Origin: Sphingomonadales bacterium Ga0077559
GTDB taxonomy: Bacteria > Pseudomonadota > Alphaproteobacteria > Sphingomonadales > Sphingomonadaceae
Reading direction: 5' to 3'
Assembly: GCA_001464315.1 (NCBI GenBank)
Contig: LNFK01000048.1
Coordinates: 1 to 52,893, forward strand
DNA: 52,893 nucleotides
The notes below the pieces were generated by a model. The model did not search any database. It was not told the origin of the DNA and saw only the letters and a program-made list of their open reading frames with translations. This document shows, piece after piece, positions 43,219 to 51,623 of this stretch; the stretch's first letter is position 1; each line of letters opens with the position of its first letter. The position numbers and the translations under genes were made by a program.

Positions 43219-43665
43219 ATGACTATTTCGGAATCAATAATTATCATTTGCCCATCTTGCGCGACCGCAAACCGGGTTCCGAAGGATAAGCTTGGCGCAG
43301 GCGGCAAGTGCGGTCGATGTCGTTCAATGTTATTCCTGAAACAGCCTGTAGTTCTCACCGCAGCCAATTTCGAAACGCACACCACAAAAAGCGACATCCC
43401 GCTGGTCGTTGATTTCTGGGCGTCCTGGTGTGGCCCCTGCCTGCAAATGGCTCCCGCCTTTACTGTCGCCGCTAGTCAACTCGAGCCCTTAGTGCGACTG
43501 GGAAAGTTGGATACCGAGGCCGAACAGTCCATTTTTGCACGATACGGCGTCCGTTCGATCCCGACCCTTATTTTGTTTTCCAAGGGTCGTGAGATCGCCC
43601 GCCAATCTGGTGCGATGCCAACTCCTGCAATTGTCGCTTGGGTGCGACGAGCTCTGTCCGCTTAG
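43219..43665 (+). CDS. trxC: thioredoxin 2 (TrxC-type)
   Basis: A 148-residue cytoplasmic disulfide reductase. The N-terminal zinc finger uses C11/C14 and C31/C34 (CPSC, CGRC). The thioredoxin fold has active site ASWCGPCLQM, the cis-proline loop SIPTLILF and the GAMPTPAI helix. TrxC is typically induced by oxidative stress. AAAGAGGTGAG precedes ATG 43219; the frame extends upstream to 43096 with no site. It follows GH130 and the small coupled ORF on the same strand, so it may be in the ATPase operon. Confidence 0.92.
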   Translation: MTISESIIIICPSCATANRVPKDKLGAGGKCGRCRSMLFLKQPVVLTAANFETHTTKSDIPLVVDFWASWCGPCLQMAPAFTVAASQLEPLVRLGKLDTEAEQSIFARYGVRSIPTLILFSKGREIARQSGAMPTPAIVAWVRRALSA

Positions 43666-44159
43666 TATTTTGCACGCGCATGATGGACTAATGAATGGCA
43701 CTACCACTTGAGTTGGCATGGCCCGCGTGGTGGTTAACCGCGTAAATGTACGGCAGAGCTTAAAGAAGTGCGTTGGCCGATCAAACATCCGAAAAGGTAG
43801 CGGTGGCCGTCATTATCGTTGCAATCGCCTCGAACGTCAGCTTTCAGCGTAGCTGACGTAGTGGCTGCTTGTCCGGACACGACAACGATCCGATAATTCA
43901 ATTCCGCACCGATGAACGTCAGGCTCCGGCGTTAACCGACGTTAAGCGAACCCGCCAGAAATGGCTGCATAGTTCCAAGAATGGGAACGCGTCGGCAGCT
44001 GAGACGAAACTTGAGCCGCCTTGAGGCAGGAGGAAACGTGGAGCTGGCAAAACGTATTTCCAGTTGTGTCTACTTTAACGGAACTACATTGTGCCCAGAC
44101 AGTTTATAGCAGAGCGTAGAGTTTTTTATAAAATCGCTCTTGTCTTAAAGGCCACGATT
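43666..44159. other. 494-bp gap with an 8-bp inverted repeat
   Basis: CGTCAGCT (43835-43842) and AGCTGACG (43851-43858) form a perfect stem with an 8-nt loop. A very short frame (GTG near 44039, 23 codons, AGGAGGA upstream) is visible but too short to call. No other gene seen; the leader of the small membrane protein occupies the end. Confidence 0.5.
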
Positions 44160-44309
44160 ATGATTTGGACAGTTGCATTAGTATTGTTTGTTCTTTGGTT
44201 GCTGGGATTTGCCGTATTCCATGTCGCTGGAGGCTTAATCCATATTCTTCTGGTACTCGTCGTCATCGCCATTGCCTATCAATTGGTCACTGGTCGAAGG
44301 ACGTTATAG
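44160..44309 (+). CDS. small two-helix membrane protein (Lmo0937/DUF5670-like)
   Basis: A 49-residue protein with two membrane helices (IWTVALVLFVLWLLGFAVF, then a GG turn and LIHILLVLVVIAIAYQLVTG). The 'LxxLGFxVxHxAGxxIHILLVxAVIxxxxxL' pattern fits the Lmo0937 family of small stress-associated membrane proteins. AAAGG lies about 9 nt before the ATG at 44160. The longer frame from 44091 has an unconvincing head. Such proteins are often induced at stationary phase; here the neighbours are also stress-type genes. Confidence 0.75.
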   Translation: MIWTVALVLFVLWLLGFAVFHVAGGLIHILLVLVVIAIAYQLVTGRRTL

Positions 44310-44390
44310 AGCAGTTGCGCGTTGCGGGACTGACTAATCGGGCCTGACTGCGAGGCTGACGCTGTATTGGAAGTTTTCAGGAGATCGTTC

Positions 44391-44870
44391 ATGGCAACCA
44401 CGGATGCACGGATTACGGACATTGGCCCAAAACCACAGTCGTTCGACGTCGAGCGCGCTACGAACCAAAATCCTGACTACCGCGTGGTCGCGTGGAGCGG
44501 CCGCTATTTGCAGTTGACGCTAATGTCGATTCCGGTTGGTGGCGACATCGGCCTGGAAGCGCATCCCGAAACCGACCAATTTCTCCGTCTCGAAACTGGC
44601 AATGGTCGCGTCCAGATGGGCGCTGCGAAGGATCAGCTGACTTTCGACGAGAAAGTTTCAGACGGATGGTGCGTGCTCGTTCCGGCAGGAACTTGGCACA
44701 ACATCACTAATATCGGCGCGACGCCCATGCAACTCTATACGATTTATGCCCCCGCCCACCATACGCCCGGAAAGGTCCAGCCGACGGCAGCTATCGCGAG
44801 AGCCGATAAGGAAGATGCGCCAGCGGATTGGTCTGTGCAAGTCGACCAAGCATCTGACAAACATGGATGA
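44391..44870 (+). CDS. cupin-domain protein
   Basis: A 159-residue single-cupin protein. The first cupin motif is GGDIGLEAHPETDQFLRLETGNGRV (with His, Glu-type ligands) and the second is GWCVLVPAGTWHNITNIG. They form a small metal-binding beta-barrel. AGGAG precedes ATG 44391 at 7-8 nt. Its stop overlaps the ATG of a SOUL-family lipoprotein (ATGA). No reaction can be predicted; small cupins act as sugar isomerases, dioxygenases or binding proteins. The metal site looks intact. Confidence 0.84.
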   Translation: MATTDARITDIGPKPQSFDVERATNQNPDYRVVAWSGRYLQLTLMSIPVGGDIGLEAHPETDQFLRLETGNGRVQMGAAKDQLTFDEKVSDGWCVLVPAGTWHNITNIGATPMQLYTIYAPAHHTPGKVQPTAAIARADKEDAPADWSVQVDQASDKHG

Positions 44871-45535
44871 TTTGCAAGGTCTGCGTGCACAAAAAGAAAA
44901 CCAACCAACAGTATATCTTGAAATCACTTCAAATCGCTCTGCTGCTTGGGATCAGCCTGCTGGGAGGATGTGCCATGGCGACTGAAGAACCATCGTTCAT
45001 CGTGAGTCTTGCTCAAGGCGACTTCCAAATTCGTGATTATCCAGCGCTGGTCGTGGCCGAAGTGTCGGTAGCGGGCGACCGCAAGCAAGCAGCCAGCAAC
45101 GGGTTTCGCCTCCTCGCCGGCTACATTTTCGGCGGCAATACCCGCAACCAGAGCATCGCGATGACAGCTCCGGTTATCCAGAAGGAGGCAACTAACGAAA
45201 AGATCGCCATGACCGCGCCAGTCATTCAGTCGGGCGGTGACGGCAATTGGGTGATCCGCTTCATCATGCCCGCTGGCGCTACGCTTGATACCTTGCCGCA
45301 GCCGAATGATCCGAAAGTGGCGCTTCGCATAATCGCGCCTGAACGCGTAGCCGTGGTTCGCTTCAGCGGACTTGCGCGGGAAGAGGCCGTCGCTTCCAAC
45401 ACTGCCGCGCTGCAAAACTTCATCGTCGCGCACCAGTTGCAGGCAACCGGAGTCCCGGCGCTGGCCCAGTACAACCCGCCCTGGACTTTGTGGTTCGTGC
45501 GCCGAAACGAAGTAATGATATCGGTTGCGCGGTAA
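44867..45535 (+). CDS. SOUL heme-binding-family lipoprotein
   Basis: A 222-residue protein with an unusually basic head (MICKVCVHKKKTNQQYILKS), then a membrane segment and lipobox LLGGC. The mature part is a SOUL/HBP domain: FQIRDYPALVVAEVSVAG, NTRNQSIAMTAPVIQ, a second EKIAMTAPVIQ, and WTLWFVRRNEVMI at the C-terminus. SOUL proteins bind heme or other tetrapyrroles in eukaryotes; bacterial roles are poorly defined. The start is set by the 4-nt overlap with the cupin stop; an internal start just before the hydrophobic stretch would also give a lipoprotein. Confidence 0.86.
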   Translation: MICKVCVHKKKTNQQYILKSLQIALLLGISLLGGCAMATEEPSFIVSLAQGDFQIRDYPALVVAEVSVAGDRKQAASNGFRLLAGYIFGGNTRNQSIAMTAPVIQKEATNEKIAMTAPVIQSGGDGNWVIRFIMPAGATLDTLPQPNDPKVALRIIAPERVAVVRFSGLAREEAVASNTAALQNFIVAHQLQATGVPALAQYNPPWTLWFVRRNEVMISVAR

Positions 45536-45577
45536 CCTGACAAAGCGCGAGGCTTCGCCCGCACCTCAAATCAATGC

Positions 45578-46264
45578 TCAGGATCGGACGATCCGACCAT
45601 CAAGCAACTCGATCCGGCGCTGACAACGCCCTGCAATATGTTCATCGTGGGTCGAAATCAGGAAGCTGCTACCCATCGTTTGATTAATTTTGTGAATCAA
45701 ATCCATAACGTGGTCGGCGGATTCACGGTCGAGATTGCCGGTCGGTTCATCAGCCAGAACCAGCACAGGGTTGTTGATGAGCGCGCGCGCCACCGCAACC
45801 CGCTGGCGCTGGCCACCTGACATCGCCGCCGGGCGAAAATCCCGACGATCCGACAGGCCGACAGCGTCGAGCAATTCACTGGCCCGCGCGCGCATCGTTG
45901 CGGTCTCCCGCCCTGCGGCACAGGCCGCCGGCATCATCACGTTTTCCAGCGCGGAAAGGTCGGGCAGAAGGTGGTGGAATTGGAATACAAATCCAAGGTT
46001 CTTGCTGCGGAACTCGGTGCGCTGCGCTTCGCTGGCATGCATCAGGTCCACCCCCAGCATTTCGTGTGTGCCTCCGGTGGCGCGCATCAGCGTGCCGAGG
46101 ATGGTCAACAAGGTGCTCTTGCCTGAACCAGACGGGCCGAGCAGCGCCGCCATCTCGCCCGCCGCCATTGCCAAGTTAATGTCTTTCAACACATGTGTCT
46201 GGGTTTCGCCTTCGCCGAAGTCCTTGATCAGCCCGGTAACGGACAGGATCTGCTCTTTGGTCAT
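45578..46264 (-). CDS. ABC transporter ATP-binding protein (MacB/LolD class)
   Basis: A 228-residue ATPase. Walker A is GPSGSGKST, the Q-loop segment lies in VFQFHHLLPDLSALENV, the signature is MSGGQRQRVAVARAL, and Walker B is VLVLADEPTGNLD. It belongs to the LolD/MacB/DevA class, which pairs with FtsX-type permeases and works as a mechanotransmission or export system. Its ATG overlaps the permease stop by 4 nt. The gene order adaptor, permease, ATPase matches DevBCA-like exporters. Confidence 0.9.
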   Translation of the reverse strand: MTKEQILSVTGLIKDFGEGETQTHVLKDINLAMAAGEMAALLGPSGSGKSTLLTILGTLMRATGGTHEMLGVDLMHASEAQRTEFRSKNLGFVFQFHHLLPDLSALENVMMPAACAAGRETATMRARASELLDAVGLSDRRDFRPAAMSGGQRQRVAVARALINNPVLVLADEPTGNLDRESADHVMDLIHKINQTMGSSFLISTHDEHIAGRCQRRIELLDGRIVRS

Positions 46265-47466
46265 GCTCCGATCGCCTCCACCGGATCAATCCGCGCGGCG
46301 CGGCGTGCTGGCAGAATCGATGCCAGCGTTGCCGCAAGCGTTGTCAGCGCAATCGCCAGCAGAAAATCACCCTGCTGGCGGTCGATCGGCAGATCTCCTC
46401 TTGTCACAGCACTGACCGGCGGGAGCGGCAACAGAGCCAACCATGCAGCGAGCGCGCCAGTTATCGCGCCAACAACGCCGATCAAGGTGCCTTCCAGAAC
46501 GTAGATCGAGATCACCAGGCCGCGGCTGGCGCCCATCGCGCGCATGATACCGATCTCGGATTGCCGGCGAACGATCGAGAGCAGCATTGCGCTGGCGATT
46601 CCGACGATGATCGTGACCAGCGAGAATGCTTTGATGATGGTGCCGGTGCGTGCCTGCGCATCAAGTCCTTCGAAAAGCTGCTGGTTGTCCTCGGTCCAGG
46701 CCGTGGCCTTGAGGCCGGTCGATAGGCGCAGGCGTTCGGCTATGCCTGCCGCATCGGTTGCGGGCTGCACCTTGATCTCGATCCGCGAGATTCCGGTCGG
46801 CAGATCGAACAAGGCCCGCGCCGTAGCGAAGTTCATATAGATTGACTGACGATCGGCGCTGGCGATGCCCAAAGTGAAAATGCCGCCAATCCGGAAGCTG
46901 CGCGACCGCCCGCGATCCGAGGTTAGCTGCACGACCTGCCCAACCCGCAGCCCCAGATCGCGCGCCAAGACGCTGCCGATCAGGATGCCGTCCGCGGGCA
47001 GATTGCTTGAACCATCGACAATTGCTCCGTCAATTTCGGCGATGACCGATAACTTTCCCGGCATCGTGCCGATTACCCCGACGGGAGAGACCGCCTGCCC
47101 GCGCTGGACAAAAGCGGAGCCCCTGATTTGCGGAGAAACGGCGATAACACCGGAAGACTGTTCGATTATCGGGATCATTGGCTGCCAAATCGTGATCTGG
47201 CCGCGTCGGCTGAGGTCCTTTTGAAGCACCACTTGTGCGCCCGGACCCATATACAGAGTTGCCGGGTCGCGATCCGGCATTTCCAGCACTACGTGCGGAA
47301 TACTGCCGACGGTACGCAAGGTCAGCAAAGTCGCCAACCCGCCAATCAGCGCGCTCATGAAGATGAACACGCTCACGCCAAGAGCCACACCGGCCATCAG
47401 CAGCGCGGTTTGCCCCGGGTGGGACAGCAAGTGCCGCATGGCCAGTTTGACGGCATAGGGATTCAT
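46261..47466 (-). CDS. ABC transporter permease (FtsX/MacB class)
   Basis: A 401-residue permease with the four-helix layout: one helix near the N-terminus (ALLMAGVALGVSVFIFMSALI), a large periplasmic domain (residues about 50-270), then three helices. These begin IIKAFSLVTIIVGIASAMLLS, with the cytoplasmic coupling helix RRQSEIGIMRAMGASR before the next. ATG 47466 follows the adaptor stop by 1 nt. The frame open to 47556 overlaps the adaptor and is ignored. Together with the adaptor it should form a tripartite exporter; a TolC-like partner is not in this window. Confidence 0.89.
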   Translation of the reverse strand: MNPYAVKLAMRHLLSHPGQTALLMAGVALGVSVFIFMSALIGGLATLLTLRTVGSIPHVVLEMPDRDPATLYMGPGAQVVLQKDLSRRGQITIWQPMIPIIEQSSGVIAVSPQIRGSAFVQRGQAVSPVGVIGTMPGKLSVIAEIDGAIVDGSSNLPADGILIGSVLARDLGLRVGQVVQLTSDRGRSRSFRIGGIFTLGIASADRQSIYMNFATARALFDLPTGISRIEIKVQPATDAAGIAERLRLSTGLKATAWTEDNQQLFEGLDAQARTGTIIKAFSLVTIIVGIASAMLLSIVRRQSEIGIMRAMGASRGLVISIYVLEGTLIGVVGAITGALAAWLALLPLPPVSAVTRGDLPIDRQQGDFLLAIALTTLAATLASILPARRAARIDPVEAIGA

Positions 47467-47467
47467 T

Positions 47468-48523
47468 CTACTCGGCCACCCGGACTTTCTCGCCTGGCTG
47501 CGCTGCGTTCGGCTCTGTAAGTATACGATCACCCGGCTTGAGGCCGCTGGTGACAATCACCGATTCTGCCGGCCAATCTATGAAGGTAACCAGGCGTTCA
47601 ATGACCAAATTGTTCCTTCCGATCATGCGCATTTTGCCCGAGTTGCCGGATGGTATTATGGCACTTCTCGGCACGCTGATGGCGCTTTCACGTCGTTCGA
47701 TGAGCAGATTCACTGTTACGGTCAGCCCGGAGGCTGCATCGATTGCCGCGCCGATCAAGCCGAGACGCACCGCGCGCGCACCGGTTGCCGGATCGACACG
47801 GGGTTCGACGTGCAACACCTGGGCCGTTAGCGGATCTGCCTGTCCGGGCATCGTAACCGTTGCTTTCATTCCTGGTCGAATTTCAGCAGCATAGACCTCA
47901 TCCACCTCGATGCTGACTTCCGGGCTGGAGAGATCGGCCAGGCGATAAATCACACTTTCAGGCCCGACAGCCTGGCCAGGGTCGACCGGACGCTCCAGAA
48001 TGACCCCAGCAAAGGGTGCGCGCAGCACGCGGCGATCACGTAGTTCGCTCGCCTGCACCACAGCAGCCTGGCGACGATTGAGCTCACGTTCGCCTTCCAA
48101 CACCGCCAGACGCCGCTGCTCAACATCTCGTTTAGTAGCAAATTGGCCCAACGCTACGAACCGCGCCAATTCCCGCCGGGCTTGCGCAAGCGTTGCCCGC
48201 TGCGTTGCCAGCGACGCTTGAGCTCCTGCAATGACAGCCTGCTCGGGAGCATCGTCGATCTTCGCGAGCATTTGTCCCGCCTCAACCCGGTCTCCGACAT
48301 CGAACGGTAGGGCGACCAGCTCCCCTCCCAGCGATGGACGAATATCGACCTGCAGACGCGGCCTGATCCTGCCGTTTACGGCAAGGATCCGTTCTGCCAA
48401 GGCTCTTTTGACGACAAGGGTGGTTACTTCCTGGTTACGGGGCACCAGAAACCAGTACCCTGCGACTGCCAAGACGGCTGCGACTACCGCCACAAAAATG
48501 ATTCGGCGCGAAGCTATTTTCAT
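47468..48523 (-). CDS. periplasmic adaptor subunit (HlyD/MacA class)
   Basis: A 351-residue membrane-fusion protein with one N-terminal membrane anchor (RIIFVAVVAAVLAVAGYWFLV). A lipoyl half-motif (VDIRPSLGGELVALPFDVGDRVEAGQMLAKID) leads into a helical hairpin (GAQASLATQRATLAQARREL). The second lipoyl half (LRAPFAGVILERPVDPGQAV) and a beta-barrel domain follow. It links the permease to an outer-membrane channel. It is the promoter-proximal gene of the minus-strand operon; the substrate (peptide, lipid or antibiotic) is not given by sequence. Confidence 0.9.
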   Translation of the reverse strand: MKIASRRIIFVAVVAAVLAVAGYWFLVPRNQEVTTLVVKRALAERILAVNGRIRPRLQVDIRPSLGGELVALPFDVGDRVEAGQMLAKIDDAPEQAVIAGAQASLATQRATLAQARRELARFVALGQFATKRDVEQRRLAVLEGERELNRRQAAVVQASELRDRRVLRAPFAGVILERPVDPGQAVGPESVIYRLADLSSPEVSIEVDEVYAAEIRPGMKATVTMPGQADPLTAQVLHVEPRVDPATGARAVRLGLIGAAIDAASGLTVTVNLLIERRESAISVPRSAIIPSGNSGKMRMIGRNNLVIERLVTFIDWPAESVIVTSGLKPGDRILTEPNAAQPGEKVRVAE

Positions 48524-48718
48524 CTGTCAGGCACTTTAACCCGCTGCGGGCTGCGATGTTCCGATAAAGTGTCGGCTGACGAACTTAGCGGTTTGAATCA
48601 TCCCCGACGCTGCTGCGTCGTATCCCTGCCAGCTTGACGAATCGTTCTTTTTATCAAGCCAATATTGCTCCGTGAACGGCAGCTTTGTTAGCGAAGGCTT
48701 GTATAACAATTCAACACT
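48524..48718. other. gap with partial dispersed repeat
   Basis: Leader of the adaptor gene, then DNA carrying a partial copy of the dispersed repeat (listed at 48672). No gene recognised. Confidence 0.45.
48672..48698 (+). repeat. dispersed repeat, partial copy (R4)
   Basis: Matches the 3' half of the repeat at 51929 and 52771: GTGAACGGCAGCTTTGTTAG then CGAAGGC. The 5' half (GGCAGGTTTCGTGAC) is not found here. Confidence 0.6.
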
Positions 48719-49282
48719 TCAGCCATAAGGGAGTGTGGGTGAACGACCGGCAGGTTTTGCAAAACGCGAAAGTACACTCGAACTTCTTCTATGGATGGCT
48801 CCCGCATTGCAAGTGCAAAATTGATAACGTGGCGTTGGTCGGGTGCAGTCTTCTGTCCGGCCTGTTGATGCAGCCGTGGTAGAGGCTACTGGCCCTGATG
48901 GTATCCGTGAACCTGGTCCCGTTCTGCAAAACAGGCTTTTACGCCTTGGACGTTCGCTGGGTTGTCCCTGTTCCCGGTCTGACCGGTACGCCATCGCTTC
49001 GTTTTGCTCTCACAACTCCTGAAGCGGGTTACAAATCGGATCAAGACGCAGGGTCTTGCTCATTATCAATTGATGAAGAAAATCCCTGGATTCTGGTCCG
49101 AACGGTTGTTCAATTTCCGGGGCATCGATGAAGGCAAAGCGAAACTGGATCCGCGGAACTCAAGCTTCGCGAATTGGGTTCCAAAAATCTGCGAGAAAGC
49201 CATCGCCATCGAATACCTTTACGACATTTGCTTTGAAAGCGTCGTCGAGGGTGGCTGGAGGTGGGATGTCTGGAGCAATTAT
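48719..49282 (-). pseudogene. thermonuclease (SNase)-like gene, broken
   Basis: Read on the minus strand from about 49282, the protein is APDIPPPATLDDAF, then ANVVKVFDGDGFLADFW, an in-frame TGA at 49160-49162, then RIQFRFAFIDAPEIEQPFG, PESRDFLHQLIMSKTLRLDP and a stop at 49010. The VFDGDG and IDAPE-EQPFGPE blocks are the staphylococcal-nuclease signature with catalytic Asp/Arg region. The start codon appears lost. The middle and C-terminus are missing; a frame below 49000 (RPRRKSLFCRTGPGSR) may be a displaced tail. So a decayed secreted or intracellular nuclease rather than a functional gene. Confidence 0.65.
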
Positions 49283-49319
49283 CAGGCTAATTTGGTACCA
49301 TCATTTCAGAAACACCCCT

Positions 49320-50354
49320 CTATTTTGTGCGCAACCACGCAAATCTTTCCGGGTCTTGAGCGATCAAAAACGAGCGAATTCGCTGTTGTTCGGAACTCGT
49401 GGCGCGGGCAATTAGCGCTCGCAAATCCTGATCTACTGCGTGTTTGTTCGCGCCAAGCTTCTCGGCTGTCACATACCATTTATGTCCAGCCACCAAGTCG
49501 CCCAATTCAATATGAACCGCTCCGAGTAACGTACATGGTCTGAAATCTTTCGGGGTTAAACGATGTGCGCTTAATCCCAATGCTTTTGCTTCATCAAGGC
49601 GGCGCATGTCGCGCAATGCTCCGCCGCGCGTTGTTTCCAGAGCAGAGTGGATTTTGGGGATCTTCCCTATCCTTGCCAGCGCTTCCTCTGTTAGCGATAG
49701 TGCCTCTTCCGGCTTTCCAGCCTTACGCCAATGACTGCTGCCATTTATCGCGTCCCATGGGTCACCGCCAGTCCGCCAAAGCCCAGTAAGCGCCTCGGCC
49801 TCCAGTGTATGCCATTCTTTTGCGAGTTGGTTTGTCCAGCAATCATCGGCCTCGGTCCTAAGCCATACAATCTCATCCGGTTGGAGACGCTGCCTGCAAG
49901 ATATGCGCCGAAGCAACGACATAACTTGGGGATAGTGGTCGGGTTCGACATAGCCAATTCCAAAACGGTTGCGGAGTTCCTTGGCCTCACGCTGTCTGCG
50001 AAGCTTGGGATCGCGAGCCATTGCAGTAAAGTGCTTTTTCAAAGCCTCGGCTTGCTGTGCAGCTATTTCTGCATGTTTGGCCGCAGCATCTTCGGCTTTT
50101 TTGCGGACAACCTGTATGCGCTGCTTTGATTCAATTTTGGCTAGTTGTTGAAATGTCTCCCAGTCTATCAACCCGGTGGCAAGCGAATGCAGCGCATGAA
50201 AGCCTCGCGTTGCGAGAAAATCATGTGACATCCGACTCAATTGATCGCCCGAAGCAATTTTGACGAGAATTCCGTGTAGTCGAGAGCCAGCTGTTGCTGC
50301 GCTCGGATGATCATCGACATAGTATTTGTCTGCCAAGCTGCTTCGCATGCGCAT
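49320..50354 (-). CDS. helical-repeat protein, orphan, function unknown
   Basis: A 344-residue protein. An N-terminal block (HGILVKIASGDQLSRMSHDF) is repeated at about residue 143 (SLLRRISCRQRLQPDEIVWL), with a charged helix between them (KKAEDAAAKHAEIAAQQAEA). The second half has TPR-like helix pairs: AINGSSHWRKAGKPEEALSL, RGGALRDMRRLDEAKALGLS, LTPKDFRPCTLLGAVHIELG. The duplicated N-terminal block argues for the long start at 50354, although it has only a weak site. A broken nuclease gene lies directly downstream on the same strand. I do not recognise a named family; a protein-protein scaffold, perhaps in a defence or repair island, is a guess. Confidence 0.55.
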   Translation of the reverse strand: MRMRSSLADKYYVDDHPSAATAGSRLHGILVKIASGDQLSRMSHDFLATRGFHALHSLATGLIDWETFQQLAKIESKQRIQVVRKKAEDAAAKHAEIAAQQAEALKKHFTAMARDPKLRRQREAKELRNRFGIGYVEPDHYPQVMSLLRRISCRQRLQPDEIVWLRTEADDCWTNQLAKEWHTLEAEALTGLWRTGGDPWDAINGSSHWRKAGKPEEALSLTEEALARIGKIPKIHSALETTRGGALRDMRRLDEAKALGLSAHRLTPKDFRPCTLLGAVHIELGDLVAGHKWYVTAEKLGANKHAVDQDLRALIARATSSEQQRIRSFLIAQDPERFAWLRTK

Positions 50355-50420
50355 CCCACGAGATTGTTCGCTTTAAGTGATACCCACGAGTTCTTAAAAT
50401 ATAGCTTCGCTGGCCATATT

Positions 50421-50480
50421 CGCCAACACAGCCGCCGTTTAGTTAGCCAATCGGGAGTCACGAAACCTGCCTTTAGTTCA
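50421..50480 (-). repeat. dispersed repeat, inverted copy (R3)
   Basis: On the minus strand it reads GGCAGGTTTCGTGACTCCCG then ATTGGCTAACTAAACGGCGG, closely matching the copies at 51929 and 52771. It lies just upstream of the helical-repeat gene. Confidence 0.75.
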
Positions 50481-50512
50481 CCCTTCATTATTTACTCCCC
50501 ACGACTGCTTCT

Positions 50513-50881
50513 TTGGATGAGATCAAGCGGTGCAAATGTCTTGAACGTTGTGGAAGGCAGAAAGGCCGCTTTTCGATTGAGACGTGGCAAGGCCGGCGCC
50601 GAATGCAAGTTCCGATGCGATCAAAGATAAGAGCCGTTCCGAGTATTGCAGATCTAAGAAATGAGGCGCAACAAGTGGGTCTAGGAAAGGAAATGAGAAT
50701 GCCTTCATCAAAGATTATGTCGCTGGCAGTCGGACGAGCGGCTGGCAAGAGCGCTGGAATTCCAAGCGAAAGTCTAGGTAAGTTAACTATGGTAAGTAAG
50801 TCTGGTCCCGAGCGCCCTACGTCCAAGACAAAAAAGGTACCTCAAAAGTCCGAAGACGGCAAATCGAAGAGAACCAGGTAG
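50513..50881 (+). CDS. uncertain basic ORF
   Basis: A 122-codon frame encoding a very basic protein with no domain, rich in Lys/Arg/Ser in the last third (SGPERPTSKTKKVPQKSEDG). There is no clear ribosome site, and an overlapping minus-strand frame is of similar quality. The KSKRTR-like tail resembles small disordered nucleic-acid-binding proteins. It may equally be chance. An inner start at the methionine before RMPSSKIMSLAVGR is an alternative. Confidence 0.3.
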   Translation: MDEIKRCKCLERCGRQKGRFSIETWQGRRRMQVPMRSKIRAVPSIADLRNEAQQVGLGKEMRMPSSKIMSLAVGRAAGKSAGIPSESLGKLTMVSKSGPERPTSKTKKVPQKSEDGKSKRTR

Positions 50882-50993
50882 TTATTTAGATATTCGCTTT
50901 TGGTTAGGCGCAGACTGTCCGCTGTTAAACGAGATAGACTACTAGCTGCGATCTGAACCGGCGCGGCTAAGTGCATCAGAAGGTCCTTTAATT

Positions 50994-51623
50994 ATGACAT
51001 CGCTCAAGCATGGACGTTATGTTGTATTTCTTGGAGTGCTTATAGCATCAACAAGTTTATTATGCTTGCGGCTTTCCCTTGTCATGTCTTTCGCAATTTC
51101 ATTTAATGTCGCGGCTTTAGCATTCGTGATGTCAAGTATACCGCATTGGTTCGAAGGCGCCCCTCAAACTATCCGCGAGCAGGCAGTGCGCGATGTCGGA
51201 GGTCGATTTGCTATTCTCCTTTTGACACTAATCATTCTGGGTTCAGTCTTCTATGCCGTGGGCAGCCTAGTGCGCGAACAACAGCGTCCTAGCGTATATG
51301 GAACATTATTTCCCATCGGTACCATATGCATCGCCTGGGTATTTGCAAATCTGGTGATGGCGTATCATTACGCGCATCGCTATTATGATCAGGAAACGGG
51401 TCGACGAGATCACGGTGGTCTCCTTTTCCCTGGTAAAGACAGCCCCAGCTTTGCCGATTTTGTGAACTTTGCCTTTGTGCTGGGCATGACGTGCCAAACT
51501 GCCGATATTGCCATAACGCGTTCGTCAATCCGTCGGATGACGACAGTGCATGGCATTGTAGCGTTCTTCTTCAACCTTGGGATTCTCGCTCTAGCTGTAA
51601 ATATCGTAGCAGCTACCGTTTGA
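50994..51623 (+). CDS. DUF1345-family membrane protein
   Basis: A 209-residue protein with five to six membrane helices. The family hallmark is seen clearly: WVFANLVMAYHYAHRYYDQE, then GGLLFPGKDSPSFADFVNFAFVLGMTCQTADIAITRSSIRRMTTVHGIVAFFFNLGILALAVN. DUF1345 proteins are common in proteobacteria and of unknown role. AAGGTCC lies 10 nt before the ATG. It is a single gene in the repeat-rich, decayed part of the window. Confidence 0.85.
   Translation: MTSLKHGRYVVFLGVLIASTSLLCLRLSLVMSFAISFNVAALAFVMSSIPHWFEGAPQTIREQAVRDVGGRFAILLLTLIILGSVFYAVGSLVREQQRPSVYGTLFPIGTICIAWVFANLVMAYHYAHRYYDQETGRRDHGGLLFPGKDSPSFADFVNFAFVLGMTCQTADIAITRSSIRRMTTVHGIVAFFFNLGILALAVNIVAATV

Noticed and set aside
49004-49543. 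179-codon + strand ORF
   Set aside because: It is antisense to the thermonuclease remnant and to the end of the helical-repeat gene, which show real protein motifs.
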